64,000 nt of DNA from Synchiropus splendidus (Eukaryota > Chordata > Actinopteri > Syngnathiformes > Callionymidae), in contig NC_071334.1 of assembly GCF_027744825.2 (NCBI RefSeq), forward strand, positions 33,387,937-33,451,936. The letters run 5' to 3'. Positions within the stretch are counted from its first letter, which is position 1. Every line of letters begins with the position of its first letter. The translations under genes and the position numbers were made by a program. Positions 41,395 to 53,598 of the stretch are shown here, in pieces. The notes beneath the pieces are model-generated. The model did no database searches, was not told where the DNA came from, and saw nothing but the letters and a program-made list of their open reading frames with translations.

Positions 41395-41690
41395 CACAAA
41401 TTCAATAGTCTGACAGCCGAGGACAAGAAGCTGTTCCTGTGTCGGAGGTTCTGGTCTGGATCGACCGTAGCCTCCTACTAGAGGAAACAGGGACAAACAG
41501 TCCATGACCAGGGTGAGAAGGGTCGGCTCTGATCCGACCAGCATGTCTCTGGGTCCTGGAGACATACTGGTCCTGAAGAGGCGGCAGAATGCTACCGATC
41601 ACCTTCTCAGAATGCACGCTGCAGTCTGCCCTGTTCCTTGGGCGTGGCCCTGCTGTACCAGGCAAACATAGAGGTTCCACTGAGACTTAC
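41395..41690 (-). mobile_element. LINE 3' end fragment
   Basis: Reads 'LPPLQDQYVSRTQRHAGR', 'SHPGHGLF' and 'RRLRSIQTRTS', typical C-terminal end of CR1/L2/Rex1-type ORF2. Inverted copy of 1005-1270 with fewer breaks. Confidence 0.65.
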
Positions 41691-41887
41691 TCATGGTGCA
41701 GAAGTGACGCTGAAGTATTTGAAGCACAAAGTAGAGTCAACGGAAGCCTCATGAAGGCACTCCACCACCAGTCACAGCACCATTTCAGGACAGGAACCTA
41801 TAAACTATTCACATGTAGAGTATGAGCTCATGGAGCGCCAGTTGGACGGTGGAGCCACGAGGAGTGTGATCACTGGCAGAAAGAGAC

Positions 41888-41959
41888 AGGTTCCACTGAG
41901 ACTTGAACTCGGATCACTGGATTCAGAGTCCAGAGTGCTGACCATTACACCATGGAACC
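41888..41959 (-). tRNA. tRNA-Gln (CTG)
   Basis: Intact. Related to 726-797. Closest full tRNA to the palindrome axis. Confidence 0.93.
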
Positions 41960-42886
41960 ACTGATGGCTGCTGTCCTTCAGTGAACATCCAGTATATAAA
42001 TAACTTTACTTTGACAACCACATGTCCAGACTTATATTTTCTTCTTTCCTCAAGCAGGAAAGTAACACAGTTTTAAACCCATTACCAATGACGCACATTT
42101 TAGTAGATGAACATGAGGGTTTAACTGAGTTCTCACACCAGATCACTGAATCTCCTCAGGGATGTGGTTCTTGGGCAACAGCCCTTTTTCTCTGTGTGAA
42201 ATGTGCCTTTTTTGTGGAGCACCTTTTTTTTTAAAGAGGAAACAAAATTGTCTCTCTTTCTTTCTGCTCAAATGTATTTTGGAGACTGACTGGGCATTTG
42301 AAAATCCCTGCAGTGTAGCGCTCCCAACCCTCTGTCACAGCTCCTCCTTCACTGCGATACAATGTTGAAGATCATGGAACAACCCATCAGCTGGCACCCT
42401 GAAAGCATTGTGCTTGAAGACCTGGTCGACAATTGCTGTGTTGTCGTCATACATCTCATACATATTCTCCCTTTTACTGAAGATAAAAGAGTCACTGAAT
42501 GCTGAAGGTATTATACTACAGACATGTCATGGCACTTCAAATGTCCAACCTCAGTTTACACTCCTCCATTGCTGAATGTCGAGGCCGAAGTGTTGAGTCG
42601 TGGTGGATGAAAAAAAAAAAAAAAAAAGGACTGCTGTCCTTTTCATGATCTCCATCCTCCTCAGCATCTCCAGATGGGGTCTCTTTGCTGAAGAGAGTTG
42701 CAAACCGCCCTTCACTGGTGTGGAACTGAGCAGCAGCTCTGTGTCCAGCGTGATCTCAGTGCCTCCACTTCTGGACATGACGGCGGTCTGTGTCGCTGTT
42801 CATCACCAAAGTGGGAAAACAAACATTCTTCTCACTACTACATTAGTAATGGGCTGTGATGTTGTTGAAGATGCGTAGAAACGAAG
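41960..42886. other. Centre spacer, no gene
   Basis: Patchwork: Gln flank, an unmatched stretch at 42090-42360, and an inverted Thr-module spacer at 42550-42850 with an A-run at 42609-42628. Confidence 0.45.
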
Positions 42887-42950
42887 TGCAATGGCTGGGA
42901 ATCAAACCCAGGTCAATTGCTTGGAAGGCAGGTATGCTCGTCACGATACA
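42887..42950 (-). pseudogene. tRNA-Gly (TCC), 5' truncated
   Basis: Canonical 3' three quarters. The acceptor 5' strand is replaced by LINE sequence (gagaatgttc) at about 42951. Confidence 0.8.
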
Positions 42951-43330
42951 GAGAATGTTCTTCATTAGGCTGCTACGAAAACTACGACTGCCGATGAAGT
43001 TGCTGGTGGAGTTCTACACGGCCATCATCCAGTCCATCTTCTCCTCCACTGTCACCGTCTGGTACAACAGCGCCACCTCCAGGGACAAGAGCAGAGTGCA
43101 GCGCATCGTGCGTTCTGCTGGGAAGGTGATCGATTGCAACCTGCCACCTCTTCTGGACACCTGGACATGGACTGTTTGTTCCTCTTCCCTCTGGCAGCAG
43201 GCTACAGTCCATCCTCTTTTATTCCAAAACAAGCTCTTACCTTTGTAGTGAAAATGAAGGGGAAGGAATGATCCCAGACGCCTGGGTCTAGTGACTATTA
43301 CAAAGTAATAAACCTCAAAAAAGGGCACCA
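42950..43330 (+). mobile_element. LINE 3' fragment
   Basis: Starts inside 'QRMFFIRLLRKLRL' and runs to the attacaaagtaataaacctc tail, missing the upstream 200 bp present at 28095. Confidence 0.72.
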
Positions 43331-43767
43331 GCTGAGATAAGGAACCAGACGCCGCTCCCCTGGTCTCTTGACCCTCATCCCTCCAGGGAAGATCCTTCAG
43401 AACACTGTACACAGTTCACTTCAGGTCTGACCATGATTCTGGGTGGATTGAATGAGTATAAATGAATGAGTGAATTATGTTATTGTTGCAAATAAAAAGT
43501 GTGACAATGTGGTTTTGTGAAAATGGCTTCACAGAAAAAAAACAAAAAGCAAAGTTTGTGAGAGTGCTCAGTTATCCAGGTCATCACGCAGGGGGGAGGT
43601 TTGAATCAGGTCAACTGGACTAGTAAGAGTCAGAGAGTAAGACACTTTCAAACAATATGTCGTCTTTTGCCAAAATGCGGACATTACTGTCTTCAAAAGA
43701 CTTTCTTGTCTTCTCGGTGTAGGTGTTTCAAATGGACAAAAGACAGAAAAATGGCTCTCATCACGAT

Positions 43768-43849
43768 GTTGTGGTGGCCGAGTGGTTAAGGCGATGGACT
43801 TGAAATCCATCGGGTTGTACCCACGTAGGTTCAAGTCCTACCAACAACG
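43768..43849 (+). tRNA. tRNA-Ser (TGA)
   Basis: Intact 82-nt gene, loop CTTGAAA, acceptor gttgtgg/caacaac with one mismatch near the base. Mate of 8181-8262. Confidence 0.88.
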
Positions 43850-44505
43850 TTGGTGTGTGTTTAGGATGCTTTGGTCATTTTGAGTCTGAGGAACTGTCAC
43901 ATGGCAATAGTGTTGTGCCTTGGGCTGGAATATGCCACATGAAGTGATGTTGTGTCCACCAGGAATCGCTCTGTGGAACCGTCACGTAACACAGTGTGTG
44001 TGACTTCATTGCTCTTCAGCTGATTGGAGTTCAACCAGACTGTATGTCGTGACAGTCCAACAATTGAAGGCAGGGTCTGATCTTTTCATGCAGTTTCCTC
44101 AAAGTATTGGGTAAAACCCTTTGAATGCAGAAATCAAACATTCCAGTCCCCTGGGGAACGTACGGGCCGACAGCACTGTGAAATCACCAGCCCATCACCT
44201 GCCCTACTAACCCTGAGGTTCATCACGGAACCAAAGTGGATCTTCTTCCCAGGGTGGTCTCTAACCAGCAGCCTTTCCCACAACAGCCAAACGCACTGAC
44301 CAGTTACGTCACAGAGACATGAGAATGAGGATCTCTACAAAAAGAGAGACACTTTGAGCAGGAAAACATGAAAACCATGGAAATTGAGTGATGAATTGAA
44401 GTTACACAACAAACTCTGCTGCTTCATAGATACACATCTTGGGAATCACAACTCTGCATTTGTGATACAAAGTTGTTGACCACACAGGTTACATTGAACA
44501 CAGGA
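43850..44505. repeat. snRNA-module spacer with orphan PSE-like site
   Basis: Inverted copy of 7534-8180. The PSE-like gtcacgtaac block is at 43980-43992 (+). No RNA body recognised downstream. Confidence 0.5.
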
Positions 44506-44621
44506 AGAACCCTACAAGAGCAGGGCATCAAAAAATTAGTAAAAACTCATGTTGTTCCTCTCCACGGAAATCTTTAGTAAAAGGCGAAAGATTTATACGA
44601 TCTGAAGAGAAACATGAGTGA
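44506..44621 (-). ncRNA. U5 spliceosomal RNA
   Basis: Loop 1, its stems and the Sm-site region match 7418-7533. The 3' hairpin is altered (gccctgctcttgtagggttc), weakening its stem. PSE at 44668-44684. Confidence 0.85.
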
Positions 44622-44667
44622 ACTACTGACACTGAACCAGAGAAGGAGCTGTATTCTTCCACATCCA

Positions 44668-44684
44668 CCTTTAACTCATGGTGG
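44668..44684 (-). promoter_or_regulatory. Proximal sequence element for U5
   Basis: ccaccatgagttaaagg on minus, one base different from the 7355 copy, 47-63 nt upstream. Confidence 0.7.
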
Positions 44685-44965
44685 CGCCCTCTGCATCGCG
44701 CGTGTCTCACGAAATGATGAATGAAGATAAAGTAGGGAAGTAATCCGTGGAAAAGTACTACACAAGATAAAAAGCTGCCACGTAAACTCTATCAGCAGCT
44801 TGTCCACAACACTCAAGATATTTGGGCTTTAAACATCAAGTCAGTCTGGACGCTGGCTATGACACATGGGTCACAAGACGAGAAAATCTCCATTGACGTT
44901 GTTGGTAGGAATCAGGAATTTAGTGATGGGTCGATGAGAAATCAGCTCATCACACCATCTCTTTC

Positions 44966-45037
44966 TCATCTTTCAAGCAACAATGATGATGGCTGCTTTT
45001 CAAGCACTTGACCTGGGTTTCATTCCCACCCACTGCA
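44966..45037 (+). pseudogene. tRNA-Gly-derived pseudogene
   Basis: Copy of 6995-7066, loop TTTTCAA, further T-arm decay (cattcccaccc). Confidence 0.55.
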
Positions 45038-45109
45038 CGTACCCCATTCCATTCAATCGTGATTCAAAGAACTAGTTTCTTCTGACCAGTCACAAATCCA
45101 CTGAAGGCA

Positions 45110-45180
45110 CGAGTGATGAAGGCCATGGAACTGAAATCCATTGGGGATTTGCCCCGTAGTTTCGAGTCCTACCAACAACG
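45110..45180 (+). pseudogene. tRNA-Ser pseudogene
   Basis: Copy of 6852-6922, short anticodon loop and missing acceptor 5' strand. Confidence 0.72.
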
Positions 45181-45315
45181 CCAGGCGGAGATTGGTTTTT
45201 ATCCCATTGAGACCTATGTGTTGGTCGTCCGCGTCCAGCCTTAATGGGACATTTGTGGGGTTGACAGTTGAGGCACAAATATTCTGCCATCCATGGTTAG
45301 ATGGCAAAAACAATT

Positions 45316-45387
45316 GGCAAAGCCTGAGAATTGAACCCAGGTCAACTGCATGGAAGGTTGCTACAGTTTACACAAGAACACCACTGC
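45316..45387 (-). pseudogene. tRNA-Gly-like pseudogene
   Basis: Copy of 6645-6716 with an unpaired acceptor. A tiny tRNA-Ser 3' scrap also lies at about 44898-44915 (-). Confidence 0.55.
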
Positions 45388-45662
45388 ACAGATTCCTGTC
45401 AAGGAACATTCACTGTCACAAAGAAAAATCGACAATAGTGGATTTACAAACATGCAGTGAGATGGTGTTTTTGGCCGACTGAGTTTGGCTCCTCAGCTTT
45501 TCTATTTCTTTAAGTCCATGTCAGCACAAGATATGTATCTCCTCAGTTCCACTCTGTACATAAATGGATGCAGCGGTCATGTCTGAAATACAGCAGTGTG
45601 AGTGTTATGAATGCAGGTTGGAATACTTGAGCTTCATTTGTAGTTGTGGCTCTGTGGAACCG

Positions 45663-45677
45663 TCACGTAATGTAAGG
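45663..45677 (+). promoter_or_regulatory. Proximal sequence element for U4
   Basis: tcacgtaatgtaagg, 40-54 nt before the U4 start. Confidence 0.7.
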
Positions 45678-45716
45678 CGTAATTCCATGGGTCCTCATCT
45701 GAGCAACTCAACCAGC

Positions 45717-45860
45717 AGCTTTGCGCAGTGGCAGTATTGTAGCCTATGAGGTTCATCCAAGGCGCGATTATTGCTAGTTGAAATCTTTACCCAATACCCC
45801 GCCTTGACCACTTGAAATATAGTTGTTACGGCAATTTTTGATGTCTCTGTTGGGACTTGT
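45717..45860 (+). ncRNA. U4 spliceosomal RNA
   Basis: Best-preserved U4: agctttgcgcagtggcag start, gcgcgattattgcta block, acccaataccccgcc, cttgaaatatag, Sm site aatttttg and a 3' hairpin, about 144 nt. The 5' stem-loop differs from the usual sequence (ttcatccaagg for ttyatccgagg), so function is likely but not certain. Confidence 0.87.
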
Positions 45861-46284
45861 TTGCTGTTGATGTAACATAATCCAAAAACTCCTGACTCCT
45901 GGACAAAATTGGAACCTGTCGAGACACGCCATCATAATCTAGCAAGACTGTTTCCGATGTCATGACCGTCCAACGCTTCAAGAAACTGTCCTGTTCAGCA
46001 TCTCCAGACGGGGTCTGTTTGATCTGGAGAGTTGCAAACTGCCCTTCACTGGTGTGGAACTGAGCAGCAGCTCTGTGTCCAGCGTGATCTCAGTGCCTCC
46101 ACTTCTGGACATGACGGTGGTCATTGTCGCTCTGGCTTATACAGTGCTCTCTATGTTCATCCACTATACACAAACACCCATTCACACACAGCTTGACACA
46201 ACTCAGGGAAACGAGGCATTTAAGTGTCTACACTTTCACCACTCACATGAACATGAATGACGTATGGAGAAGCTCTGATGCAGC

Positions 46285-46319
46285 AGGATTCAGAGTCCAG
46301 ACCACTACACCATGGAACC
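46285..46319 (-). pseudogene. tRNA-Gln 5'-half fragment
   Basis: Thr-module passenger fragment, mirror of 36238-36272. Confidence 0.75.
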
Positions 46320-46422
46320 AGTCATGTTGACTTTGGAGTGGTTCTTGGACAGTCCTTTGTAAAACTGGTGTCATAAATCCTGCCGTCTTGACAAAGTGTT
46401 TAAAATCAATGTTTCACCAGTG

Positions 46423-46496
46423 AGGCACTGCTGGGATTTGAACCCAGGATCTCCTGTTTACTAGACAGGCGCTTTAACCAACTAAGCCACAGCGCC
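46423..46496 (-). tRNA. tRNA-Thr (AGT)
   Basis: Canonical with all stems paired, ggttaaag D-loop. Confidence 0.95.
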
Positions 46497-46674
46497 GCAC
46501 AGAAGATGAAAATAAAAATATAAAAACCCTCTAGTCTTAGAGATCAAGTACAGAGAGGAATGAATACCTGATGAAAAGTTCCTGAACGTAGCTCCTGTGG
46601 TGTGTGAACAGTTGTGTCTCTGTAGAACACATTCAGGTAACATGTCTGTGTCAATTCAAACAGTTTCAGACATG

Positions 46675-46746
46675 AGGTTCCACCAAGACTCAAACGCGGA
46701 TCACTGGATTCAGAGTCCAGAGTGTTGACCATTACACCATGGAACC
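46675..46746 (-). tRNA. tRNA-Gln (CTG), weakened T-arm
   Basis: CTG anticodon arm intact. The T-arm reads gcgtttgagtcttgg, changing the conserved ttcaa and leaving a stem mismatch. Possibly inactive. Confidence 0.68.
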
Positions 46747-46908
46747 ATCAGGGTTTTCAGACTTTGGAGTGGTTCTTGGACATTCCTTCATAAAGCTCTT
46801 GCCAGTAGCAGCAAGAGGAAACCTCATGGTCCAATGCTTTCTCAAACACTCCAAAGGAAACAAATGAAACTGAACCCATAGCATTAGAATAGAACATACA
46901 AATGATCA

Positions 46909-46980
46909 TAGCAGAGGATGGTTTCGATCCATCGACCTCTGGGTTATGGGCCCAGCACGCTTCCGCTGCGCCACTCTGCT
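46909..46980 (-). tRNA. Initiator tRNA-Met (CAT)
   Basis: Consensus initiator sequence. Confidence 0.96.
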
Positions 46981-47472
46981 TCCATCAGACAACACTGAGC
47001 TAGTATCCATGTGGAGGAACGCAGCTCTTGTCATGTAAACTGTTCCTGCCATTCACTGGCATCAACAGCACAAACTGGACCTGAATGAAAGTGGTTGGAA
47101 AGACTTAATTCCCTCAGATTTAGCCTCATGCACCAGGCTACACAGATGTGATGAAGAGTCGGGTGAAGACACTTTGTATTGTCAAGAGCATTTAAAATGG
47201 GACCCACCTCAGTTTTCCCCAAAAATTCCTTATCAAATCAGTGATTTCCTTCTTGATGTTTTCTGTCATCACATTCATTGTATAAACTATCTTACTCGTG
47301 ATAAGTGTGTTAACAATCACTATTTTCCCATCATCTCTGCACTAAAACGTGTTCAGCTTCATTTCTTGTCTTCTGCATGGTCATTAAAAAAAAAAAAAAA
47401 AATTGTCAAACTTTTTATTTGCACCAATAAAAAAAAAAAAAAAAAAAAGTTATTTCTCTCAGAGATTAAAGT
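46981..47472. repeat. iMet leader, spacer and two A-runs
   Basis: Leader to about 47230. A-runs near 47385-47402 and 47429-47448. No gene. Confidence 0.55.
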
Positions 47473-48178
47473 ACAGTGGTACCTCGGTTTTCGAACGTCC
47501 CAGACTTCGAATATATCGGAGTTGGAACAAAAATTTAGAGATGTTTTTGCTTCGGATTTCGAATGAAAATCCAGAACTTGAACGCCCCCCCCAAAAAAAC
47601 AGAAAAAGTAACTTGCGCAAACATTTGTTATTGTGTATAACGCAGCCTCTGTATGCAGACGTGTCCCGTTAGCTCCATTTACTGACTGTTTTTTCTTCAT
47701 ATTGAGGTGTAAAACCTTTCCTGTCTCCACACTGGACCGTGGTAGAGTGTCACAGGGGAGGTGCTCGCTCTCCACACCTCCGAGGCTGGAGTGCTCACTC
47801 CAGGGTTTGATGTCCTGTCAGCTGGAGCTGGGACAGGGATGAGGCGAGTCTGGGACAGAGCGTTACTTGGTTTATGACTTTGTCACAGCCAAACTGCACA
47901 GAAGCACATATTCAGAGCTGGACGCGCACCGGGCACCTCTTCACTTCTGGAGAGACGTCACTCACTCGGCAACCCCTCCCACATGCAGCGGCCACACACA
48001 TAGACGAACAGCGCACCTGCAGCAGACACTGTACATTCACTCCTACAAAAGACTATTTTAAGGCTTGGAACGCATTATTTCTTTTTCCATTCATTTTGAT
48101 GGGAAAAATCGATTCGGATTTCGAACAAATCGCTTCTCAAACGGCCGTCTGGAACGGATTGTGGTCATTGAACTGACT
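47473..48178 (+). mobile_element. Unclassified dispersed repeat (CAGTGGTACCTCGG end)
   Basis: Mirror of 34350-35077, same ends. Confidence 0.5.
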
Positions 48179-48503
48179 GACCTCGAATTGCAATAATTTG
48201 CGTATATTTTTTACATTTGTTTATTTGTCATCACCTGTTGATGTATGTTCTGTTATACATTAAACATATTAAAAAACTACTCAGTGGCGAGCTGTCCCAT
48301 AGGTAATAGGTTTAACATTGTTACATAGCTGCTTGGTGAAAAGGAAAACAAAAGTTTGAGCAAATGGTTGTTAAAGTAAAGTTGTTTTAGATGAACATAA
48401 CTTATCAACAATCACAGAAATGCATGTAAAAATGCAAATGTCTCTGCAACAGTTTCTGATACTCACTAAACTGGATGTTCACTGAAAGATGTGCAACAAC
48501 CAA

Positions 48504-48575
48504 GGTTCCATGGTGTAATGGTCAGCACTCTGGACTCTGAATCCAGTGATCCGGGTTCAACTCTCGGTGGAACCT
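48504..48575 (+). tRNA. tRNA-Gln (CTG)
   Basis: Intact. T stem 5' strand cgggttcaactctcgg has one change from its sister 33940-34011. Confidence 0.9.
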
Positions 48576-49442
48576 GTCTCTTAGGTGTGAAGTGTGTGAG
48601 TCAAGTTTTGGAAAGGCATCGGGAGCCATTATTACCTTAATACCAGAGGTGATGTACAGTATACAAGCGATGAGAACCCACCAGCTTCAGGTCTGGATTT
48701 ACAGGTGATGCAAGAATATACGAAAATTGTAAATTTAGGGAAGGAAAATGAAATAGCAGAAAGAAATCAATAGGAGGAATTGATCACCAAGATAAAAAGG
48801 GAATGTGATGACAGAAAACATAATGAATGAATCACTGATGTGATAAGGAATATTATTTGGGATGGGAAGGGAGCCGATTGACCTACTTTGGCAACATGTT
48901 GGTGCCGGGCAGGACTCAACTCATCATGGCTAGAGCTAACAACTGACGACTGGCGCTACTGCAACTGAAGAGTAGCCGGCGGTGTGAGCGTACCCTTAGG
49001 ATGAATTCCAAATGCTTCCTTAATACTCAATTCCAATCCTTAACCAGATTCCTCAAAACCAAGGGTGAAGGAAGATTTGGTTCCTCAGAAATGGAAGATT
49101 CCTTATTGCAGATACTGCAGCTGTGTTCATGCCTTCTGTTTTTTATGTCTCCATGAACAAAGAAAACACTTACATTTGAAGCTCGCTTTCTTTGTCGCCT
49201 TCAGTGCCACGCTTTTATTCCTGGATACTACGCAAAGGATTCTGGGTATTCCTCAATACAGAGGAAGGTCGTGGAGTTTCTCAATGCTGAGAGAGGTCCA
49301 TTCCTCAATGTTGCTCCTCAATTGAACTTTCCAACAATCGTAACAGTCCTTGACCCTCACATGAGTTTTTATGGATTAAGTTTGAGGTGGAGGATTAAGG
49401 AAAAAATTCGAATGCAAAAGGATGGAAGGTTGTGTTGAATGT
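48576..49442. repeat. Spacer, mirror of 33073-33939
   Basis: Contains the truncated Harbinger-like end at 48870-49000. No gene. Confidence 0.5.
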
Positions 49443-49524
49443 GTTGTTGTGGCCGAGAGGTTAAGGCGATGGACTCGAAATCCATTGGGGTTTCCCCACG
49501 TAGGTTTGAGTCCTACCAACAATG
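49443..49524 (+). tRNA. tRNA-Ser (CGA)
   Basis: Intact, TTTT about 15 nt downstream. Confidence 0.93.
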
Positions 49525-49699
49525 GAATGTGTGTGTTTTATTACACTGAGTACATTATATCCCTTTTGCTGTTTATGAATCACAATCTCTCCTAAAGTTG
49601 GTGTGTGCAGGAAGAGCTTTATCCCGCCCATACTATGCCCATACAAGATGATGGAACACCCCAAAAGAACATCCAAAGAACCATTGACATGAGACAGGG

Positions 49700-50415
49700 C
49701 TCAATGGATGCTCAAAACGACACTAAAAGTTGTTCAAGTCCTGTGCAAGAGTGAGGTTTGTGACCACCTTGAGCCCTCTCCACACTGCAGCCGAGTCACT
49801 GCCTGAGAACTGCTGCCTAAGTTTGTCTGATATTTCAGCTTGTGTGCCCACTCTTGTGAGCTGCCTCTTTCTCACAGCATCACTCATCCAGATCTTCATG
49901 CGCTACACAACACGCTTTGCAAGCTTCAATCTCTGCTTGTACAGTATGTGGGGACAAGATGGACCATCAAGTGGTCAGAGTCCCAGTTCTGCTCGAGGGA
50001 GGGCCTTATAAGCATTGTGCAGAGACTGTGCAGTACCCGGTGAAGGTGGAACCCCTCTGGATGAAGCACATTGTCCGGTATGAGTTTGCTCAACTACATC
50101 TGTGTGGAACACAAAACACAAGAGGAGGACGTTGGAGTGGAACATCCCATGAAGCGGTGTGCGTGATCCTCTTTGGCGAAGGCAAACAAATGAACGTTTC
50201 CCTCTCCTCCTCAGCCTCTTTTGTCCAGTCGAAAAGTGGACTAACTCCAAGCCTCACACAACAAATACAGACAATAAGTCAGACGGCGTGATAGACCTGA
50301 TGTTCATCGACTCATTTTGGGTGTAAGAACATGCTCCGTCAAAACATAAAACAAGCAAAGTAACACACACAATAATGCCAAGCCAGCCTTCGTCGGCGCC
50401 ATCTTGAATTTTCCC
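49700..50415 (-). mobile_element. LINE ORF2 fragment
   Basis: Mirror of 32100-32815 with the same frameshifts. Confidence 0.65.
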
Positions 50416-50426
50416 ATGCCTGCTGT

Positions 50427-50463
50427 GTTGTTGTGGATGAGTGGTTAAGATGATGAGGTGATC
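50427..50463 (+). pseudogene. tRNA-Ser 5' fragment
   Basis: Mirror of 32052-32088. Confidence 0.75.
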
Positions 50464-51249
50464 ACTCAAGATTCTGCATGAACAGAGTAAACTGGCAGCG
50501 AGTATATAAAACGCACAACGAGGAATGCTCTGAAGACGACAGCCGAAGCCTTGAAACCGGCCGTACCATGTGACTAGTTCGGGAAGTGGACAATTCTAGA
50601 TTTAAGCAGCAACTCGATGCAATGAAGTTTTCCTGTTTTGTCATGACTGTGATCCCTGTGCTGTCATGCAAACACTGTGAAAGAGTGAAACGTTTTCCCC
50701 TGTTGGGAACACTTTGACCTCAACTCTCCCAATAAGGTAATTCCAAAATACTACAGGTGTAATCGAGTGTGCGATGTGTTGTGATGGATTGTTGCTATAG
50801 CTGATGTTTCGATCGTAAGGTGAAGTGCCTGTTGTGTTCAACAACAACACTTCCATGCTGAGGCATTTTCAAGCCCTGCATGAGAAGAAGGAGACCAGCT
50901 CTGAAGAACCAAGCACCAGCAAGCTAAATGAAGCACAGACAGCATGGAATTATAAAATAACCATCAGAAGAAATGCTCACTGATTGTTTTGGTGGAGTCA
51001 GTGACATGCGGTTATTACTCCCGCCAATCACGGAGCGTTGTGCAATATAAGTCTTTCATTCGTGCATTAACAGAAACTGCCAAACATATGTAAATTCAAT
51101 TTCAAGTGATTCACAGCGTCTCTATTCTGTTGGTTCATTTGGAGTTGCGAGCGTCCTCGTCACGTACTGTTGCACTGCCGGTCTCATCGCCTGCTTCAAT
51201 AGAAGCCAAGAGAGAAAAGAAATGACTAAATCAGATGACATACTACCAC
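50464..51249. other. Inner-arm unique stretch, no gene assigned
   Basis: Mirror of 31265-32050. Confidence 0.5.
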
Positions 51250-51612
51250 ATTATGCAGTCTGCTCTTGTACCTGGAGGGGGCGCTGTTGTACCAGACGGT
51301 GATAGAGGAGGTGATGATTGACTGGATGATGGCCGTGTAGAACTCCACCAGCAACTTCATCAGCAGTCGTAGTTTTCGTAGCTGCCTAAAGAAGAACATT
51401 CTCTGCTGGTCCTTCCTGATGAGGGACCTGATGGTTGGCTCCCATTTGAGGTCCTCAGTGATGGTGGTTCCTAGGAAGCAGAAGGAGTCCACAATAAGAA
51501 TGGGCAAACCAGCCAACATGAGAGGGGACAGAGAAACTGTTACTCTCCTGAAGTCTATGATCATCTCCACTGTCTTCTGGGTGTTCAGCTCCAGGTTGTT
51601 GTGGCCGCCTTG
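51250..51612 (-). mobile_element. LINE 3' fragment
   Basis: Mirror of 30890-31264, same truncation points. Confidence 0.72.
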
Positions 51613-51642
51613 AGTGTTTTTGCTTGTTCCCGGATAGAATTG

Positions 51643-51714
51643 GCAATGGTTGTATCGTGGTGAGCACAGCTGCCTTCCAAGCAATTGACCTGGGTTTGAT
51701 TCCCAGCCATTGCA
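51643..51714 (+). tRNA. tRNA-Gly (TCC)
   Basis: All stems pair: acceptor gcaatgg/ccattgc, loop CTTCCAA, T-arm ctgggtttgattcccag. Confidence 0.92.
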
Positions 51715-51840
51715 CTTCGTTTCTACGCATCTTCAACAACATCACAGTTCATTACTAAAACCCTGGGCCATGTTATCAGTCCATGTCTGAGAAAGGTTGA
51801 TGGGAAGACTCCAGATTGTACAGCAAACACAGAGGTGCCT

Positions 51841-51912
51841 TGTACTGGATGGGAATCAAACCCATGTCAACTGCTTGGAAGGCAGCTCTGCTAACGTCTA
51901 CAGCACCAATGC
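51841..51912 (-). tRNA. tRNA-Gly (TCC) variant
   Basis: Mirror of 30603-30674, one acceptor mismatch. Confidence 0.6.
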
Positions 51913-52458
51913 ACATGGAATCTTCAATTTCGATGAAGGTGAGCTTCATATGGCTGTCTGGGTGATCATCATGGACCCTGGGTGGGATCCAACCACCAAC
52001 TGTTCGGTTAAGAGCCGAACGGTCAGTGTGATGATACATCACTGTGTTGCTCTTTGCTACATTTTAAAATCGATGGACAGACACTTTGAGAGCACAAAAG
52101 CAGTGTCAAAATATTCAGTAAAAGCTATATATATGTCCCTAAGTCATCATGTAGTTTCTCTTACAGGTTATTATACTTTGTCTTTGAACTGCTGACCTCA
52201 TATTGCCATAATGTGCCTGTATTTTTATTTGTTTATTCATCATCACCTGTTCTGTTGAAAACAAATCAAAAAAATAAATAAAACCACTAGGTGGCGAGCT
52301 GTTCCATTGGTAATAGGTTTAACACTGTGTTTCGTCCCTGCTTAAAGTTACTTTATTAACATTAATGTCACTCAAAATAATCACAGAAATATAATTAAGG
52401 TCTATAGAACAAAGTTTCTAATACTGGATTTGCTTGATGTTCGGTGAAGGACATATGA

Positions 52459-52530
52459 GGTTCCATGGTGTAATGGTCAGCACTCTGGACTCTGAATCCA
52501 GTGATCCGAGTTCAAGTCTCGGTGGAACCT
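52459..52530 (+). tRNA. tRNA-Gln (CTG)
   Basis: Intact consensus copy. Confidence 0.95.
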
Positions 52531-53285
52531 GCATTTTAGACTTGGCAGAGCAGATGCCAGGTCATTTCAAGGCTCTGTCCCACTCTCACTGTACAACCTC
52601 AAGAACCACCATTCAGTCCAAGCTTGTTCCACCAACAAAGTCAAATGTTGTTCCAGCTGTTCACTGTCTCTCTATCTCTGCTCAAGGACAATTCCGTGCC
52701 TTGTTTTCCAGTGGCACCAAGAGGCTTCTGACTCCATGAAAGTGGTGCGATGACAGTTAGCAGAGATCCTGGAGGAGTTGTTTGCAGTCCAGACGTCTGT
52801 TAGAGATGATATTTCTGCCACTGGTTGGCAGGTTTTCAACATTGAAGGACGTCTATAACCTTCATGGATTTCTCTTCTGAAAAGACAACATGAAACAGAC
52901 AATAAGGATTAAACTCTGGGAAAACCAGGAAGTTAGGACTGAGAGGGAAAATATTGATTGTTCACACACTTTTATGAGTAAGATAGTTTATACAATGAAT
53001 GTGATGACAGAAAACATCATGAAGGAAATCACTGATTTGATCAGGAATTTTTGGGGAGGTGGGTCCCATTTCAAATGCTCTTGACAATGCAAAGTGTCTT
53101 CACCCAGCTCTTCATCACATCTGTGTAGCCTGGTGCATGAGGCTAAATCTGAGGGAATGAAGTCTTTCCAACCACTTTCATTCAGGTCCAGTTTGTGCTG
53201 TTGATGCCAGTGAATGGCAGGAACAGTTCACATGACAAGAGCTGCGTTCCTCCACATGGATACTAGCTCAGTGTTGTCTGATGGA
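52531..53285. repeat. Unidentified repeat and iMet leader
   Basis: Mirror of 29480-29984 followed by the leader. The 52672-52902 minus frame is the 'HEGYRRPSMLK' segment. No gene called. Confidence 0.45.
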
Positions 53286-53357
53286 AGCAGAGTGGCGCAG
53301 CGGAAGCGTGCTGGGCCCATAACCCAGAGGTCGATGGATCGAAACCATCCTCTGCTA
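53286..53357 (+). tRNA. Initiator tRNA-Met (CAT)
   Basis: Consensus, TTTTT 8 nt downstream. Confidence 0.96.
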
Positions 53358-53526
53358 TGGAGATTTTTATATTCTATTCTCATGCTATAGGTTCACTTTC
53401 ATGTGTTTCATTTGAAGTGTTGATGAGAAAGCATTGGACCATGAGGTTTCCTCTTGCTGCATTTCTACTGGCAAGAGCTTTATGAAGGAATGTCCAAGAA
53501 CCACTCCAAAGTTTCAGAATCCTCAT

Positions 53527-53598
53527 GGTTCCATGGTGTAATGGTCAGCACTCTGGACTTTGAATCCAGTGATCCGAGTTCAAATCTCGGTGGAACCT
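53527..53598 (+). tRNA. tRNA-Gln (TTG)
   Basis: Intact, loop CTTTGAA, all stems paired. Confidence 0.95.

Larger units (their letters stand above)
45985..52530 (-). repeat. Inner palindrome arm, right
   Basis: Opposite-strand partner of 29985-36700. Confidence 0.88.
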